A stretch of DNA of 54,940 bases, taken from contig JAUSBC010000046.1 in assembly GCA_030652215.1 (NCBI GenBank), positions 1 through 54,940 on the forward strand. The letters are read 5' to 3'. This document shows positions 25,675-34,065 of the stretch, piece after piece. Positions within the stretch are counted from its first letter, which is position 1; each line of letters begins with the position of its first letter. A model generated the notes under the pieces. That model was not told where the DNA came from. It was given only the letters and a program-made list of their open reading frames with translations, and ran no database searches. This stretch comes from Sideroxyarcus sp. GTDB lineage: Bacteria > Pseudomonadota > Gammaproteobacteria > Burkholderiales > Gallionellaceae. The translations under genes were made by a program, and so were the position numbers.

Positions 25675-27348
25675 ATGAACAAATTTTCGCTTGGCGATGG
25701 CATGCAGCCATGGTCGAGATTTCTCGGCGCGCTGATACTGGTGGCGGTTGCCGCCACGCTGCAGGTTTGGCCGCTGCAAGCGCTCGGTTCCGGCATCGCG
25801 TATCTGACTTTTTTCCCCGCAGTGGCGGTTGCCGCCATCGTCGGCGGATTTTCCGCCGGCATGGTGGCCATGGTGCTGGCCTGCCTTGTGGTCGGATTCC
25901 TGCTGCCCCTCCCCGTTTCCGCGCCGCCTGGCCCCGGCCCGGACAACTGGCTGGGCATGGCGGTGTTCGCGCTCGGCTGCGTGCTGGTTTCCGGCATCGC
26001 GGAAGGCATGCGCCGCGCCAACACGCGCGCAAAAACGCTGCAGCAGAAAGCCGAAGCCTCCGCCCAGGCCGCCGCAGACAGCGAACGCTTCATCAAATCC
26101 ATTGCCGACAACATGCCCGGCATGGTCGCCTACTGGGACAAGGACATGGTCTGCCGCTTCGCCAACCAGCCCTATCTGGAATGGTTCGGCAAGGCGCCCG
26201 AGGCGGTCGTCGGCCGCACCATACGCGAGTTGATGGGCGCCCGCCTGTTTGCCCTCAACGAACCCCATATCCGCGAAGCGCTGCTCGGCTATACGCAGAA
26301 ATTCGAACGCACCCTGACCAAGGCGGACGGAAGCACCGGCCACACCTGGGCCAACTACATCCCGGATATCGACGCGCGCGGACTGGTCGCGGGATTTTTC
26401 GTGCTGGTCACCGACGTCACGCAACTCAAGAAAGCCGAAGCCGAGCAGAAACTGGCGGCCAGCGTGCTGCACAATACCGTCGAGGGAATCTTCATCACGG
26501 ATGCGGCGGGAATCATCCAGTCGGTGAACCCCGCCTTCACCCGGATCACCGGTTACTCCGCCGAGGAAGCCATCGGGCAGACACCGCGAATGCTCAAGTC
26601 CAATCATCACGAACGGACATTCCACGAATCGGTGTGGAGCGACATCGCGAACAACGGGCATTGGCAGGGTGAAATATGGAACCGCCGCAAGTCCGGCGAT
26701 GTATTTCTGGTCTGGCAGACCATCACGAAAATTTCCAATTCCGACGACGCTTCCGTTCGCTACGTGTCCCTGTTCCACGATGTCACCGATGTCTGGCGCG
26801 AAGGCGAACAAATCCGGCACCTGGCCTTTCACGACCCCCTGACCGGTCTGCCGAACCGTTCCCTGCTGATCGAACGCCTCGAACGCCGGATTGCGATGCA
26901 CAACCGCGAGCCACAGGTTCTGGCTGTCATGTTCCTGGATCTCGACCGATTCAAGCTCGTCAACGACACGCTGGGGCACGACGTGGGCGACGAACTGCTG
27001 AAAACGGTAGCCACCAGGCTCACGGGACTGGTACGACTGACGGATACCGTGGCGCGACTGGGAGGCGACGAGTTCATCGTCAAACTCGACAATCCGGCAA
27101 GCAGCGAAGAGGTCATGCATATTGCCCGACGCATCATCGCCACCGTCAACGAGCCCATAGCGTTTCGCGGCAAGGAAGTCCGGGTTGGGACTTCCATCGG
27201 CATTGCAATGTTTCCCGCAGACGGCGCCACGCCGGCCGAACTGATCATGAACGCCGATTCCGCCATGTATGCAGCCAAGCTGGCCGGGAAGAACACCTAC
27301 CGTTTCTTCGGCGACACGGCGGCCACTTCCAACCGGGAACTGTTTTGA
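25675..27348 (+). CDS. Membrane diguanylate cyclase with DUF4118-like, two PAS and GGDEF domains
   Basis: A 557-residue protein. Three or four hydrophobic helices (about 15-110) resemble the KdpD-type DUF4118 region (YLTFFPAVAVAAIVGGFSAG). Two PAS domains follow (about 138-250 and 260-375, the second with SVNPAFTRITGYSAEEAIGQ). The GGDEF domain is intact (LGGDEF, motif at 463-467) with an RxxD inhibitory site (RLTD) five residues before it. There is no EAL domain, so it should make c-di-GMP. ATG 25675 has GGAGGGG upstream. It stands alone between two unrelated transcription units. Confidence 0.92.
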   Translation: MNKFSLGDGMQPWSRFLGALILVAVAATLQVWPLQALGSGIAYLTFFPAVAVAAIVGGFSAGMVAMVLACLVVGFLLPLPVSAPPGPGPDNWLGMAVFALGCVLVSGIAEGMRRANTRAKTLQQKAEASAQAAADSERFIKSIADNMPGMVAYWDKDMVCRFANQPYLEWFGKAPEAVVGRTIRELMGARLFALNEPHIREALLGYTQKFERTLTKADGSTGHTWANYIPDIDARGLVAGFFVLVTDVTQLKKAEAEQKLAASVLHNTVEGIFITDAAGIIQSVNPAFTRITGYSAEEAIGQTPRMLKSNHHERTFHESVWSDIANNGHWQGEIWNRRKSGDVFLVWQTITKISNSDDASVRYVSLFHDVTDVWREGEQIRHLAFHDPLTGLPNRSLLIERLERRIAMHNREPQVLAVMFLDLDRFKLVNDTLGHDVGDELLKTVATRLTGLVRLTDTVARLGGDEFIVKLDNPASSEEVMHIARRIIATVNEPIAFRGKEVRVGTSIGIAMFPADGATPAELIMNADSAMYAAKLAGKNTYRFFGDTAATSNRELF

Positions 27349-27365
27349 CGTGGGCGCCGGGGTTT

Positions 27366-27380
27366 CCGGCGCAACGCCGG
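27366..27380. repeat. Small GC hairpin after the diguanylate cyclase gene
   Basis: CCGGCG and CGCCGG flank CAA, 18 bases after the stop codon. No U-tract follows, so it may be a Rho-dependent 3' end structure or a REP-like unit. Confidence 0.4.
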
Positions 27381-27404
27381 CTACACAGTTTCCCGTCCTG
27401 AAAT

Positions 27405-27420
27405 TACCCGGAACCGGGTA
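27405..27420. promoter_or_regulatory. 16-bp palindrome upstream of the solute operon
   Basis: TACCCGG-AA-CCGGGTA is a near-perfect two-fold symmetric site, 71 bases before the phosphatase-kinase start. Its symmetry and position fit an operator for a dimeric regulator. It could also be a terminator stem for the upstream gene, but no T-run follows. Confidence 0.4.
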
Positions 27421-27490
27421 TTAAGTTAATTCACCCGCCCCTCCAAACTCGACTGCATTCCAGTAGTACCCAAACAACGGAAAAGTACAG

Positions 27491-29656
27491 ATGCCGGACA
27501 CCCTCATCATCAGCGATCTGGATGGCACCCTGCTCGACCGGGACTATTCCTGTGTGGCGGCTGCGCCTGCCCTGGACTTGATCCGGGAGCGGGGCATTCC
27601 GCTCGTGCTGTGTTCCAGCAAAACCAGGGCCGAGGTGGAATACCACCGCCGACAACTCCATAACACGCATCCCTTCATTACCGAGAACGGCGCCGGCATT
27701 TACATTCCCCACGACTATTTCCGGACGCCGCCGGACGGTGAAGCGGTCAACGGCTACATGCGCATCAGACTCGGCATGACCATCGTCGAAATCAGGGAAA
27801 GATTCGTGCATTTGCGCGAAAGGTTGGCGGCCAAGGTACGCGGCTTTGCCGACATGACGGACGACGAGGTCGCGACGCTCACGAGTCTGCCGCGCAACGA
27901 AGCGGCGTTGGCCAAGCAGCGCGAATACGACGAAGCCTTCGTATTCGACGGCCCGCCCGACGAGGACTTTCTGCAGGCCATCGAGAAGGACGGGCTGCAC
28001 TGGACCCGGGGCGAGTTCTTTCACATCACGGGCGATCACGACAAGGGACGCGCCGCGATATTGCTCGAAGCGCTCTACCGGCGCGAATACGGCCCGCTCT
28101 GCAGCATCGGCCTGGGCGACAGCCTGAACGATTTGCCGCTGCTGCGCGCGGTCGACCACGCCGTGCTGATGCGGCACGAGGACGGAAGTTACGAGAGCCG
28201 CATTGATTTTCCCGGCCTGCTCAAGACGCAGCATCCCGCTGCGCGCGGCTGGAACGACGCCGTGCTGCACCTGCTGGAAAAAGCCCCGCTGCACGAAGCG
28301 ACAGAGCGGAAGAACGCCGCCGCATCGCTGGCAGAAATCTACGATGCCGCACTGGCCGCAGTCGACCCCTACCGCGCACTGCAGGAGGCCGTGCATCTCG
28401 AAGACGGCCGCCTGCGCGTGGCCGGTGCGGTCTACGACCTGGCCGCATACGAACGCGTCGTCGCGGTGGGCGCAGGAAAGGCCTCGGCGCGCATGGCGCT
28501 GGCGCTGGAAGCGTTGCTGGGCGAGCGCATTTGCGCCGGGCTGGTGATCGTGAAGCAGGGCCACACGGCGCCGCTGCAACGTATCGAACAGATCGAGGCC
28601 GCGCATCCGGTTCCCGATGCGGCCGGCGCCGCCGGCGCACAGCGCGTGCTGCAATTGCTGCGCGCCGCCGATGAACGCACGCTGCTGATCTGCCTGCTCT
28701 CGGGCGGCGCTTCGGCGCTGCTCGTCGCCCCCGCCGCAAACCTCACGCTGCAGGACAAACAGCAGGTCACCGGCCTGCTGCTCATGGCCGGCGCTTCCAT
28801 CGGCGAGCTGAACGCCGTGCGCAAGCATCTCTCCGCCGTCAAGGGCGGCAGGCTGGCGCAGGCCGCATTCCCCGCACAGGTTCTGACGCTGCTGTTGTCC
28901 GACGTGATCGGCGACCGGCTGGACGTGATCGCTTCGGGACCGACCGCGCCGGACGAATCGACCTTTGCCGATGCCTGGGCGGTGATCGAAAAATACGCGC
29001 TGCAGGAGATCATTCCGGCGCGCGTGCGCGACCATCTGCGGCGCGGCATGGACGGACACGAAATCGAGACGGTAAAAAGCGGCGATCCCTGCCTGCAGAG
29101 GACACACAACGTCATCATCGGCGGCATAGGTCAGGCGCTGGCGGCGGCGGAAACGGAAGCGCGCCGGCTCGGCTTCGCAACGGAAATCGTCACTGCAGCG
29201 CTGCAGGGCGAAGCCGCTACTGCGGCGCACCGGCTGGCGCAGGAAGCACGGGCCAAATTGGCCGGCATGCGTGCGGGCGAACGGCATTGCCTGCTGTACG
29301 GCGGTGAAACGACGGTCACCGTGCGCGGTTCGGGAAAAGGCGGCAGGAATCAGGAACTGGCGCTGGCCTTCGCGCTGGAAATCGAGGGCATGGCCGGCAT
29401 CTCCCTGCTTTCGGCGGGTACCGACGGCAACGACGGGCCGACCGATGCCGCAGGGGCGCTGGTGAACGGCAAGACCGTCAGGCTGGCGCGCCGCCACGGT
29501 ATCGAGCCGGTCGATTATCTGGAGGACAACGATTCGTACACTTTCTTCCAGCGCCTCGACGAATTGTCGGGCAGCCGCTGCCATCTCAAGACCGGTCCGA
29601 GCGGCAGCAATGTCATGGACATCCAGATCGTGCTTTGCACCCGGGGGGCGATATGA
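27491..29656 (+). CDS. Fusion of a mannosyl/glucosyl-3-phosphoglycerate phosphatase and a MOFRL-type glycerate kinase
   Basis: A 721-residue two-enzyme chain. Residues 1-270 are a HAD phosphatase of the mannosyl-3-phosphoglycerate phosphatase family: DLDGTLLD at the nucleophile, VLCSSKTRAEVEYHRRQL, ITENGAGIYIP and GDSLNDLPLL. It would dephosphorylate glycosyl-3-phosphoglycerate. Residues 285-721 are a glycerate 2-kinase of the GckA/MOFRL family: VGAGKASARMA, LLSGGASALL, LNAVRKHLSAVKGG and GGETTVTVRGSGKGGRNQE. The two halves make opposite phosphate transfers on related C3 acids, so the chain may pair solute synthesis with recycling of glycerate. It starts a four-gene operon with two glycosyltransferases and overlaps the next start by four bases. 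Confidence 0.9.
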   Translation: MPDTLIISDLDGTLLDRDYSCVAAAPALDLIRERGIPLVLCSSKTRAEVEYHRRQLHNTHPFITENGAGIYIPHDYFRTPPDGEAVNGYMRIRLGMTIVEIRERFVHLRERLAAKVRGFADMTDDEVATLTSLPRNEAALAKQREYDEAFVFDGPPDEDFLQAIEKDGLHWTRGEFFHITGDHDKGRAAILLEALYRREYGPLCSIGLGDSLNDLPLLRAVDHAVLMRHEDGSYESRIDFPGLLKTQHPAARGWNDAVLHLLEKAPLHEATERKNAAASLAEIYDAALAAVDPYRALQEAVHLEDGRLRVAGAVYDLAAYERVVAVGAGKASARMALALEALLGERICAGLVIVKQGHTAPLQRIEQIEAAHPVPDAAGAAGAQRVLQLLRAADERTLLICLLSGGASALLVAPAANLTLQDKQQVTGLLLMAGASIGELNAVRKHLSAVKGGRLAQAAFPAQVLTLLLSDVIGDRLDVIASGPTAPDESTFADAWAVIEKYALQEIIPARVRDHLRRGMDGHEIETVKSGDPCLQRTHNVIIGGIGQALAAAETEARRLGFATEIVTAALQGEAATAAHRLAQEARAKLAGMRAGERHCLLYGGETTVTVRGSGKGGRNQELALAFALEIEGMAGISLLSAGTDGNDGPTDAAGALVNGKTVRLARRHGIEPVDYLEDNDSYTFFQRLDELSGSRCHLKTGPSGSNVMDIQIVLCTRGAI

Positions 29657-30924
29657 CGACAGGCAGCTCAATACTCCGTACCGAGGTGCGCGAACAGCTT
29701 GCGCAGATCAAGCGCGCCGACATCGTCGTCGGCATCCCGAGCTATAACAGCGCGCGCACCATCGGCCACGTGGTGCGCGCGGTGCAGGCCGGGTTGGCCA
29801 AATATTTCCCGTGGCACAAGGCGATCATTATCAATTCCGACGGCGGCTCAAGTGACGGCACCACGGCGGTGGTGCAGCAGGCCGCCGTCGAGAATTTCGA
29901 TGCCATCCTGCTGCACCACCGCGTCACGCCCATCGCCAAGCTGGCGTTTTCCTATGCGGGCATCCCGGGCAAGGGCAGCGCCTTCCGCACCGTGTTCGAA
30001 ATTGCGCGCGCGCTCAACGCCAAGGCGTGCGTGGTGGTCGATTCTGATCTCAGGAGCATCACGCCGGAGTGGATCGAGCTGCTGGTGAAGCCGGTGCTGG
30101 ACGGCGGTTTCGATTATGTGTCGCCGCTGTACCACCGCCACAAATTCGACGGCACCATCACCAACAGCATCGTGTATCCGCTCACGCGCGCGCTTTACGG
30201 CAAGCGCGTGCGCCAGCCCATAGGCGGGGACTTCGGCTTTTCCGGCAAGCTGGCGGAGTTCTACCTGACCAAGGACGTGTGGGAATCGGACGTTGCGCGT
30301 TTCGGCATCGACATCTGGATGACCACCACGGCACTGGCCAACGGATTCTCGATCGCACAGTCTTTCCTCGGCGCCAAGATTCACGACGCCAAGGACCCCG
30401 GCGCCGACCTGAGCGACATGCTGTACCAGGTAATCAGCGCCGCATTCAATCTGCTGGAGGAGTATCCCGACGTGTGGATGCCGATACGCGGTTCGGAAGC
30501 GGTCGACACATTCGGCTTCGAGTATTCCGTCGGGCTGGAACACGTCAACGTGAACACCGCGCGCATGCTGCGCGTGTTCCGCGAGGGTCTGCTCAACTTG
30601 CGCGAAATCTGGCTGGCCATACTCGGCAGCGGCGACCTGCGCGAAGTGGAGCGGCTGGCCGCGCTGGACGATACGGCGTTCCGCTTTCCGCGCGCCTTGT
30701 GGACGCGGATCGTGTACGACTACGCGATCGCGTTCCATCTGAAAAAACTGCCCGCCTCCCACCTGATCAAATCACTCACGCCGCTGTACATCGGCAAGAC
30801 CGCTTCCTTCGTGATGGAGGCCGCCAACATGGAAGCGCCCGAAGCGGAAGCCGAGATCGAAAAGCTGTGCCTGGAATTCGAAAACGAAAAGGACTATCTG
30901 ACAACCAACTGGAAACGACCCTGA
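29653..30924 (+). CDS. GT-A glycosyltransferase, mannosyl/glucosylglycerate synthase-like
   Basis: A 423-residue GT-A glycosyltransferase. Features are VVGIPSYNSARTIGHVV, INSDGGSSDGT and the metal-binding DSD at residues 130-132. The later IGGDFGFSGKLAEFYL and DIWMTTTALANGFS segments fit enzymes of the mannosylglycerate, glucosylglycerate or mannosylglucosyl-phosphoglycerate (MggA) type. ATG 29653 overlaps the stop of the kinase fusion as ATGA. Together with a GpgS-like gene two genes on, it suggests a disaccharide-glycerate product, but it could instead be a one-step glucosylglycerate synthase. No membrane segments. Confidence 0.8.
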   Translation: MTTGSSILRTEVREQLAQIKRADIVVGIPSYNSARTIGHVVRAVQAGLAKYFPWHKAIIINSDGGSSDGTTAVVQQAAVENFDAILLHHRVTPIAKLAFSYAGIPGKGSAFRTVFEIARALNAKACVVVDSDLRSITPEWIELLVKPVLDGGFDYVSPLYHRHKFDGTITNSIVYPLTRALYGKRVRQPIGGDFGFSGKLAEFYLTKDVWESDVARFGIDIWMTTTALANGFSIAQSFLGAKIHDAKDPGADLSDMLYQVISAAFNLLEEYPDVWMPIRGSEAVDTFGFEYSVGLEHVNVNTARMLRVFREGLLNLREIWLAILGSGDLREVERLAALDDTAFRFPRALWTRIVYDYAIAFHLKKLPASHLIKSLTPLYIGKTASFVMEAANMEAPEAEAEIEKLCLEFENEKDYLTTNWKRP

Positions 30925-30935
30925 GGAGGTGCACC

Positions 30936-31640
30936 ATGATGGATTTTCTGGAGATGATCTTCCAACCCCTGCGGGAGCTGTTCCTGCAACTCGGCGGATT
31001 CCTGCCCAACCTGCTGGCCATGCTGCTAATTCTGGTGCTGGGTCTGCTGCTGGCCAAAGCGCTTGAATTGCTGCTGGTCAAGACGCTCACCGCGCTCAAA
31101 TTCGACAGTTGGTCGGACCGCATGAGCTTTACCACCCTGATGCGCAAGGGCGACCTGTGGGCCAGACCTTCCGTCATCGTGGGCGGTATCGTGTTCTGGC
31201 TGCTGGCCGTGGTCACGCTGATGGTCAGCCTGGGCGCACTCAGGCTCGAAGCCATCGACCTGATGGTGACCCGGTTTTTCGGCTATATGCCGCGTTTGTT
31301 TTCCGCCATGTTCATCTTTTTCATCGGTTACCTCCTGACCGGATTCGTCAGCCGCGCGGTGCTGATCGCTGCGGCCAACAGCGGTTTTCACTATGCCAAG
31401 TTCCTGGCCGAGGCGGTCAGTGCCCTGCTGACGGTGCTGATCCTGGCCATGGTCATGGAGCAGTTGCAGATCGCGCCCGGCATCGTGCTTGCCGCATTTT
31501 CCATCGTGTTCGGCGGCATCGTAGCCGCGCTGGCCATCGCCTTCGGTGTGGGCGGCATCGAGGCGGCGAAGCGGGTCATCGAGCGGGAGTCTGCCGAAAA
31601 ACGCGCCGACGAACCCGAAGACGAAATCGAGCACATCTAG
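30936..31640 (+). CDS. Small membrane protein with MscS-like TM helices
   Basis: A 234-residue protein of the conserved TM-helix (MscS-related) type. Four or five hydrophobic segments lie at about 20-40, 70-95, 105-130, 150-170 and 172-195. The last ones are glycine and alanine rich, like the pore helix of MscS (AAFSIVFGGIVAALAIAFGVGGIEAAKR). The large cytoplasmic MscS vestibule is missing. GAGGAGGT lies upstream; a second ATG at 30939 is possible. Its place between two glycosylglycerate-type glycosyltransferases suggests solute release on osmotic downshock. Confidence 0.78.
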   Translation: MMDFLEMIFQPLRELFLQLGGFLPNLLAMLLILVLGLLLAKALELLLVKTLTALKFDSWSDRMSFTTLMRKGDLWARPSVIVGGIVFWLLAVVTLMVSLGALRLEAIDLMVTRFFGYMPRLFSAMFIFFIGYLLTGFVSRAVLIAAANSGFHYAKFLAEAVSALLTVLILAMVMEQLQIAPGIVLAAFSIVFGGIVAALAIAFGVGGIEAAKRVIERESAEKRADEPEDEIEHI

Positions 31641-31650
31641 GAGGAATGCC

Positions 31651-32859
31651 ATGTCGGACTTTTTCCAGACGGGCGTCATCACCACACTGCACCAGCTTGG
31701 TCACCCCTCGCTGGAGCGGCTGGAGGCTGAGCTCGCCAGTTTTTCGAAAATACGCCCGGTCGCACTGGTGTTGCCCGCACTGTACTCGGAGTTCGAGGGA
31801 CCGGCCATGCCGGGCATCGTCAGGGAGCTGTCCAAGGTGAAGTACCTGAACGAGATCGTGCTGGCGCTCGACAGCGCATCAGAGCAGCAATTGAGAAGCG
31901 TGCGCGAATTCATGTCGCCGATTCCCACCGAGGTCAGGATCATCCACAACAAAGGCAAACGCATCGGCGAAATCTACGAAACACTCACCCGGAACGGGCT
32001 GGACGTTGGGCCGCAGGGCAAGGGACGCTCCGCGTGGCTGTCCTACGGCTATGTGCTGGCGCGCGCAAAATCCGACGTGATCGCCCTGCACGATTGCGAC
32101 GTGATCACCTACAGCCGCGAACTGCTGGCGCGCCTGTGCTATCCCGTCGCCAACCCCGCGTTGGATTACGTTTTCTGCAAGGGTTACTACAGCCGCGTGT
32201 CGAACAAGATGAACGGGCGCGTGACGCGCCTGCTGGTGACGCCGCTGGTGCGCGCGCTGCAGCAACTGCTGGGACAGCACGGCTTCCTGCTATTCCTCGA
32301 CAGCTTCCGCTATCCGCTGGCCGGAGAATTCTGCATGACCACCGACCTGGCGCGCGTGAACCGGATTCCCAGCGACTGGGGACTGGAGGTCGGTTCGCTG
32401 GCCGAGGTGTTCCGCAACTATTCGCCGAACCGCGTGTGCCAGGTGGATATCGCCGCGACTTACGATCACAAGCACCAGGTGCTTTCCGCCGACGACGCGG
32501 GCAAAGGGCTGATGAAAATGACGGTGGACATCTGCAAGTCGCTGTTCAGGACGCTGGCCTCCGACGGGGTGGTGTTTTCGGACGGCCTGTTCAAATCGCT
32601 GATCGTGAGCTACCTGAGACAAGCGGAAGACACGCTGATGAAATACGAGGCCGACGCAACCATCAACGGCCTGGCATTCGACCGGCACGAGGAGGCAAGA
32701 GCGGTGGAAGCGTTCACCAAAGCGATTTCGATGGCGGCTCTGGCGTACATGGAGAACCCCATGGGCAGTCCGCTTATTCCCAACTGGAGCCGCGTCAAAG
32801 CGGCCATCCCGGATATTTTCGAGATGCTGATAGCGGCGGTGGAAGCGGACGCGAGATGA
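31651..32859 (+). CDS. gpgS-like: Glucosyl-3-phosphoglycerate synthase-like glycosyltransferase (GT81)
   Basis: A 402-residue protein like the GpgS enzymes, which join glucose from a nucleotide sugar to 3-phosphoglycerate. Visible motifs are LVLPALYSEFEGPAMPGIV near residue 40, GKGRSAWLSYGYVLA near 122 and the metal-binding DCD at 148-150, then GEFCMTTDLA and DWGLEVGSLAEVF. Start 31651 has GAGGAATGCC before it, ten bases after the previous stop. It closes the compatible-solute operon. GT81 proteins of the Persephonella/Methanococcoides type are my comparison; the sugar donor cannot be read from sequence. Confidence 0.85.
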   Translation: MSDFFQTGVITTLHQLGHPSLERLEAELASFSKIRPVALVLPALYSEFEGPAMPGIVRELSKVKYLNEIVLALDSASEQQLRSVREFMSPIPTEVRIIHNKGKRIGEIYETLTRNGLDVGPQGKGRSAWLSYGYVLARAKSDVIALHDCDVITYSRELLARLCYPVANPALDYVFCKGYYSRVSNKMNGRVTRLLVTPLVRALQQLLGQHGFLLFLDSFRYPLAGEFCMTTDLARVNRIPSDWGLEVGSLAEVFRNYSPNRVCQVDIAATYDHKHQVLSADDAGKGLMKMTVDICKSLFRTLASDGVVFSDGLFKSLIVSYLRQAEDTLMKYEADATINGLAFDRHEEARAVEAFTKAISMAALAYMENPMGSPLIPNWSRVKAAIPDIFEMLIAAVEADAR

Positions 32860-32875
32860 AAAACAGCTAGCCGTG

Positions 32876-32951
32876 GTAGGGCGCAATAACCGAAGGGCAT
32901 TGCGCCAAAGGCAGGCAATTCTCTAAGCTCTACGAGCTTAGCCCAACCTAC
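32876..32951. repeat. REP-like double hairpin after the solute operon
   Basis: GTAGG ... CCTAC ends enclose two hairpins: GGCGCAAT/ATTGCGCC (32880-32887, 32899-32906) and CTAAGCTC/GAGCTTAG (32923-32930, 32934-32941). It lies between two convergent genes and may stop transcription from both. It belongs to the same general class as other GTAGG-ended palindromes in the window. Confidence 0.65.
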
Positions 32952-32989
32952 GCCAACTTATTGCGCCGTATGGGACTTGTTGCCGGCCG

Positions 32990-33961
32990 CTAGCGCAGCA
33001 ATTCAATGTCGCCATTCTCCAGTTGCCGCCGCGTGTGTTCGTAGCCGACGGCGATGATTTCCTCGGCGCGGCCGAATTCCAGGAAACGGATATGCCCCAG
33101 CGGCGGCTGGATGATCACTTCCGGCCTATCCAGCGCCAGACGGGTCTGGGTGATGCGGGTTTCCATAATGTTGATCGAAGCCAGCAGCACTTCGAAGATG
33201 CTGGGCAGCGGTTCCTCGGAAACCCATTTCCTGAACTGTTCGAATGCCGGATTATTCCCGGCCAGCAATCTCAGCTTGATGTCCTTCATCGACAAGCGGT
33301 AGTCGCCCGCCCAACGCGCGAGCATGCCTGATGTGCCGTCTTCCTCAACGTCCGGCTTGCCGGTATCCAGCAGCGGCTTCAGATTCTTGCCGGCAACAAT
33401 CTGGTGGTTGAGGTCGACCGCAATCACGATGCCGGCCCCCATGGCGCGGGCCGCGCTCACCGGCACCGGATTGGTGAGGCCGCCGTCGACCAGGATGCGC
33501 CCGTTGCTGCGCACCGGGGTGAAGATGCCGGGCACCGAAATGCTGGCGCGCACCGCCTCGATCACGTCACCGCTGCGGATGACGACTTCCTCGCCGCTGA
33601 CGATATCCGTGGCCACCGCAGCAAAGGGCGTGGCCAGCAGTTCGATGGTGTCGGCATGAATGTGGGCGCGCACCAGTTCGCTGATCCTGTTGCCGTCGAG
33701 CAGGCCGGACTTCGGCAACACCACGTCAAAAAAGGACGCCGTTGTTTTCCAGTCGAAGTCCAGAAAGGCGGCTTCCAGTTCGTCCAGCTTGCCAGCGGCA
33801 TGGATCGCCCCGATGAGCGCGCCCATGCTACTGCCCGCAATACAATCCACCGCGATCCCGGCTTCTTCAAGCGCCCGGATCACCCCCAGGTGCGCCAAGC
33901 CGCGCGCCGAGCCGCTGCCCAGCGCAAGGCCGATTCCTGGCTTTCCGCCGCTTGCTTTCAT
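32990..33961 (-). CDS. rssA-like: Patatin-like phospholipase, RssA/YlbK type
   Basis: A 323-residue cytoplasmic serine hydrolase. The oxyanion loop is GSGSARGLAHLG, the nucleophile motif GSSMGA and the aspartate motif DGGLTNP, making a Ser-Asp dyad. It belongs to the short bacterial RssA-like group. Start 33961 was set at MKASGGKPG, directly before the conserved fold; the frame continues upstream but without family likeness. A TACAAT -10 element lies about 39 bases upstream. Substrate unknown. Confidence 0.88.
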   Translation of the reverse strand: MKASGGKPGIGLALGSGSARGLAHLGVIRALEEAGIAVDCIAGSSMGALIGAIHAAGKLDELEAAFLDFDWKTTASFFDVVLPKSGLLDGNRISELVRAHIHADTIELLATPFAAVATDIVSGEEVVIRSGDVIEAVRASISVPGIFTPVRSNGRILVDGGLTNPVPVSAARAMGAGIVIAVDLNHQIVAGKNLKPLLDTGKPDVEEDGTSGMLARWAGDYRLSMKDIKLRLLAGNNPAFEQFRKWVSEEPLPSIFEVLLASINIMETRITQTRLALDRPEVIIQPPLGHIRFLEFGRAEEIIAVGYEHTRRQLENGDIELLR

Positions 33962-33999
33962 GGTCGCCTGCCTCGCTTTCGCCAGTTTAAGGTAGCCGC

Positions 34000-34005
34000 A
34001 TTGTA
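34000..34005 (-). promoter_or_regulatory. Candidate -10 box (TACAAT) of the RssA-like gene
   Basis: The reverse strand reads CCACTACAATGCGGC, 39 bases before the start. The same 15-base context occurs before the GcvR-like gene (37252-37257) and a shorter form before rhlE. The -35 is poor. Confidence 0.4.
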
Positions 34006-34065
34006 GTGGCTCTGCGGGGAAAAAGAATGTCCGCTCCGGGCATTTCCGCCGGACATCTGCCCTGA

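Noticed and set aside
27431..29671. 746-residue reverse frame opposite the phosphatase-kinase fusion
   Set aside because: It mirrors codon bias of the real gene and has no recognisable domain; the forward strand has clear enzyme motifs.
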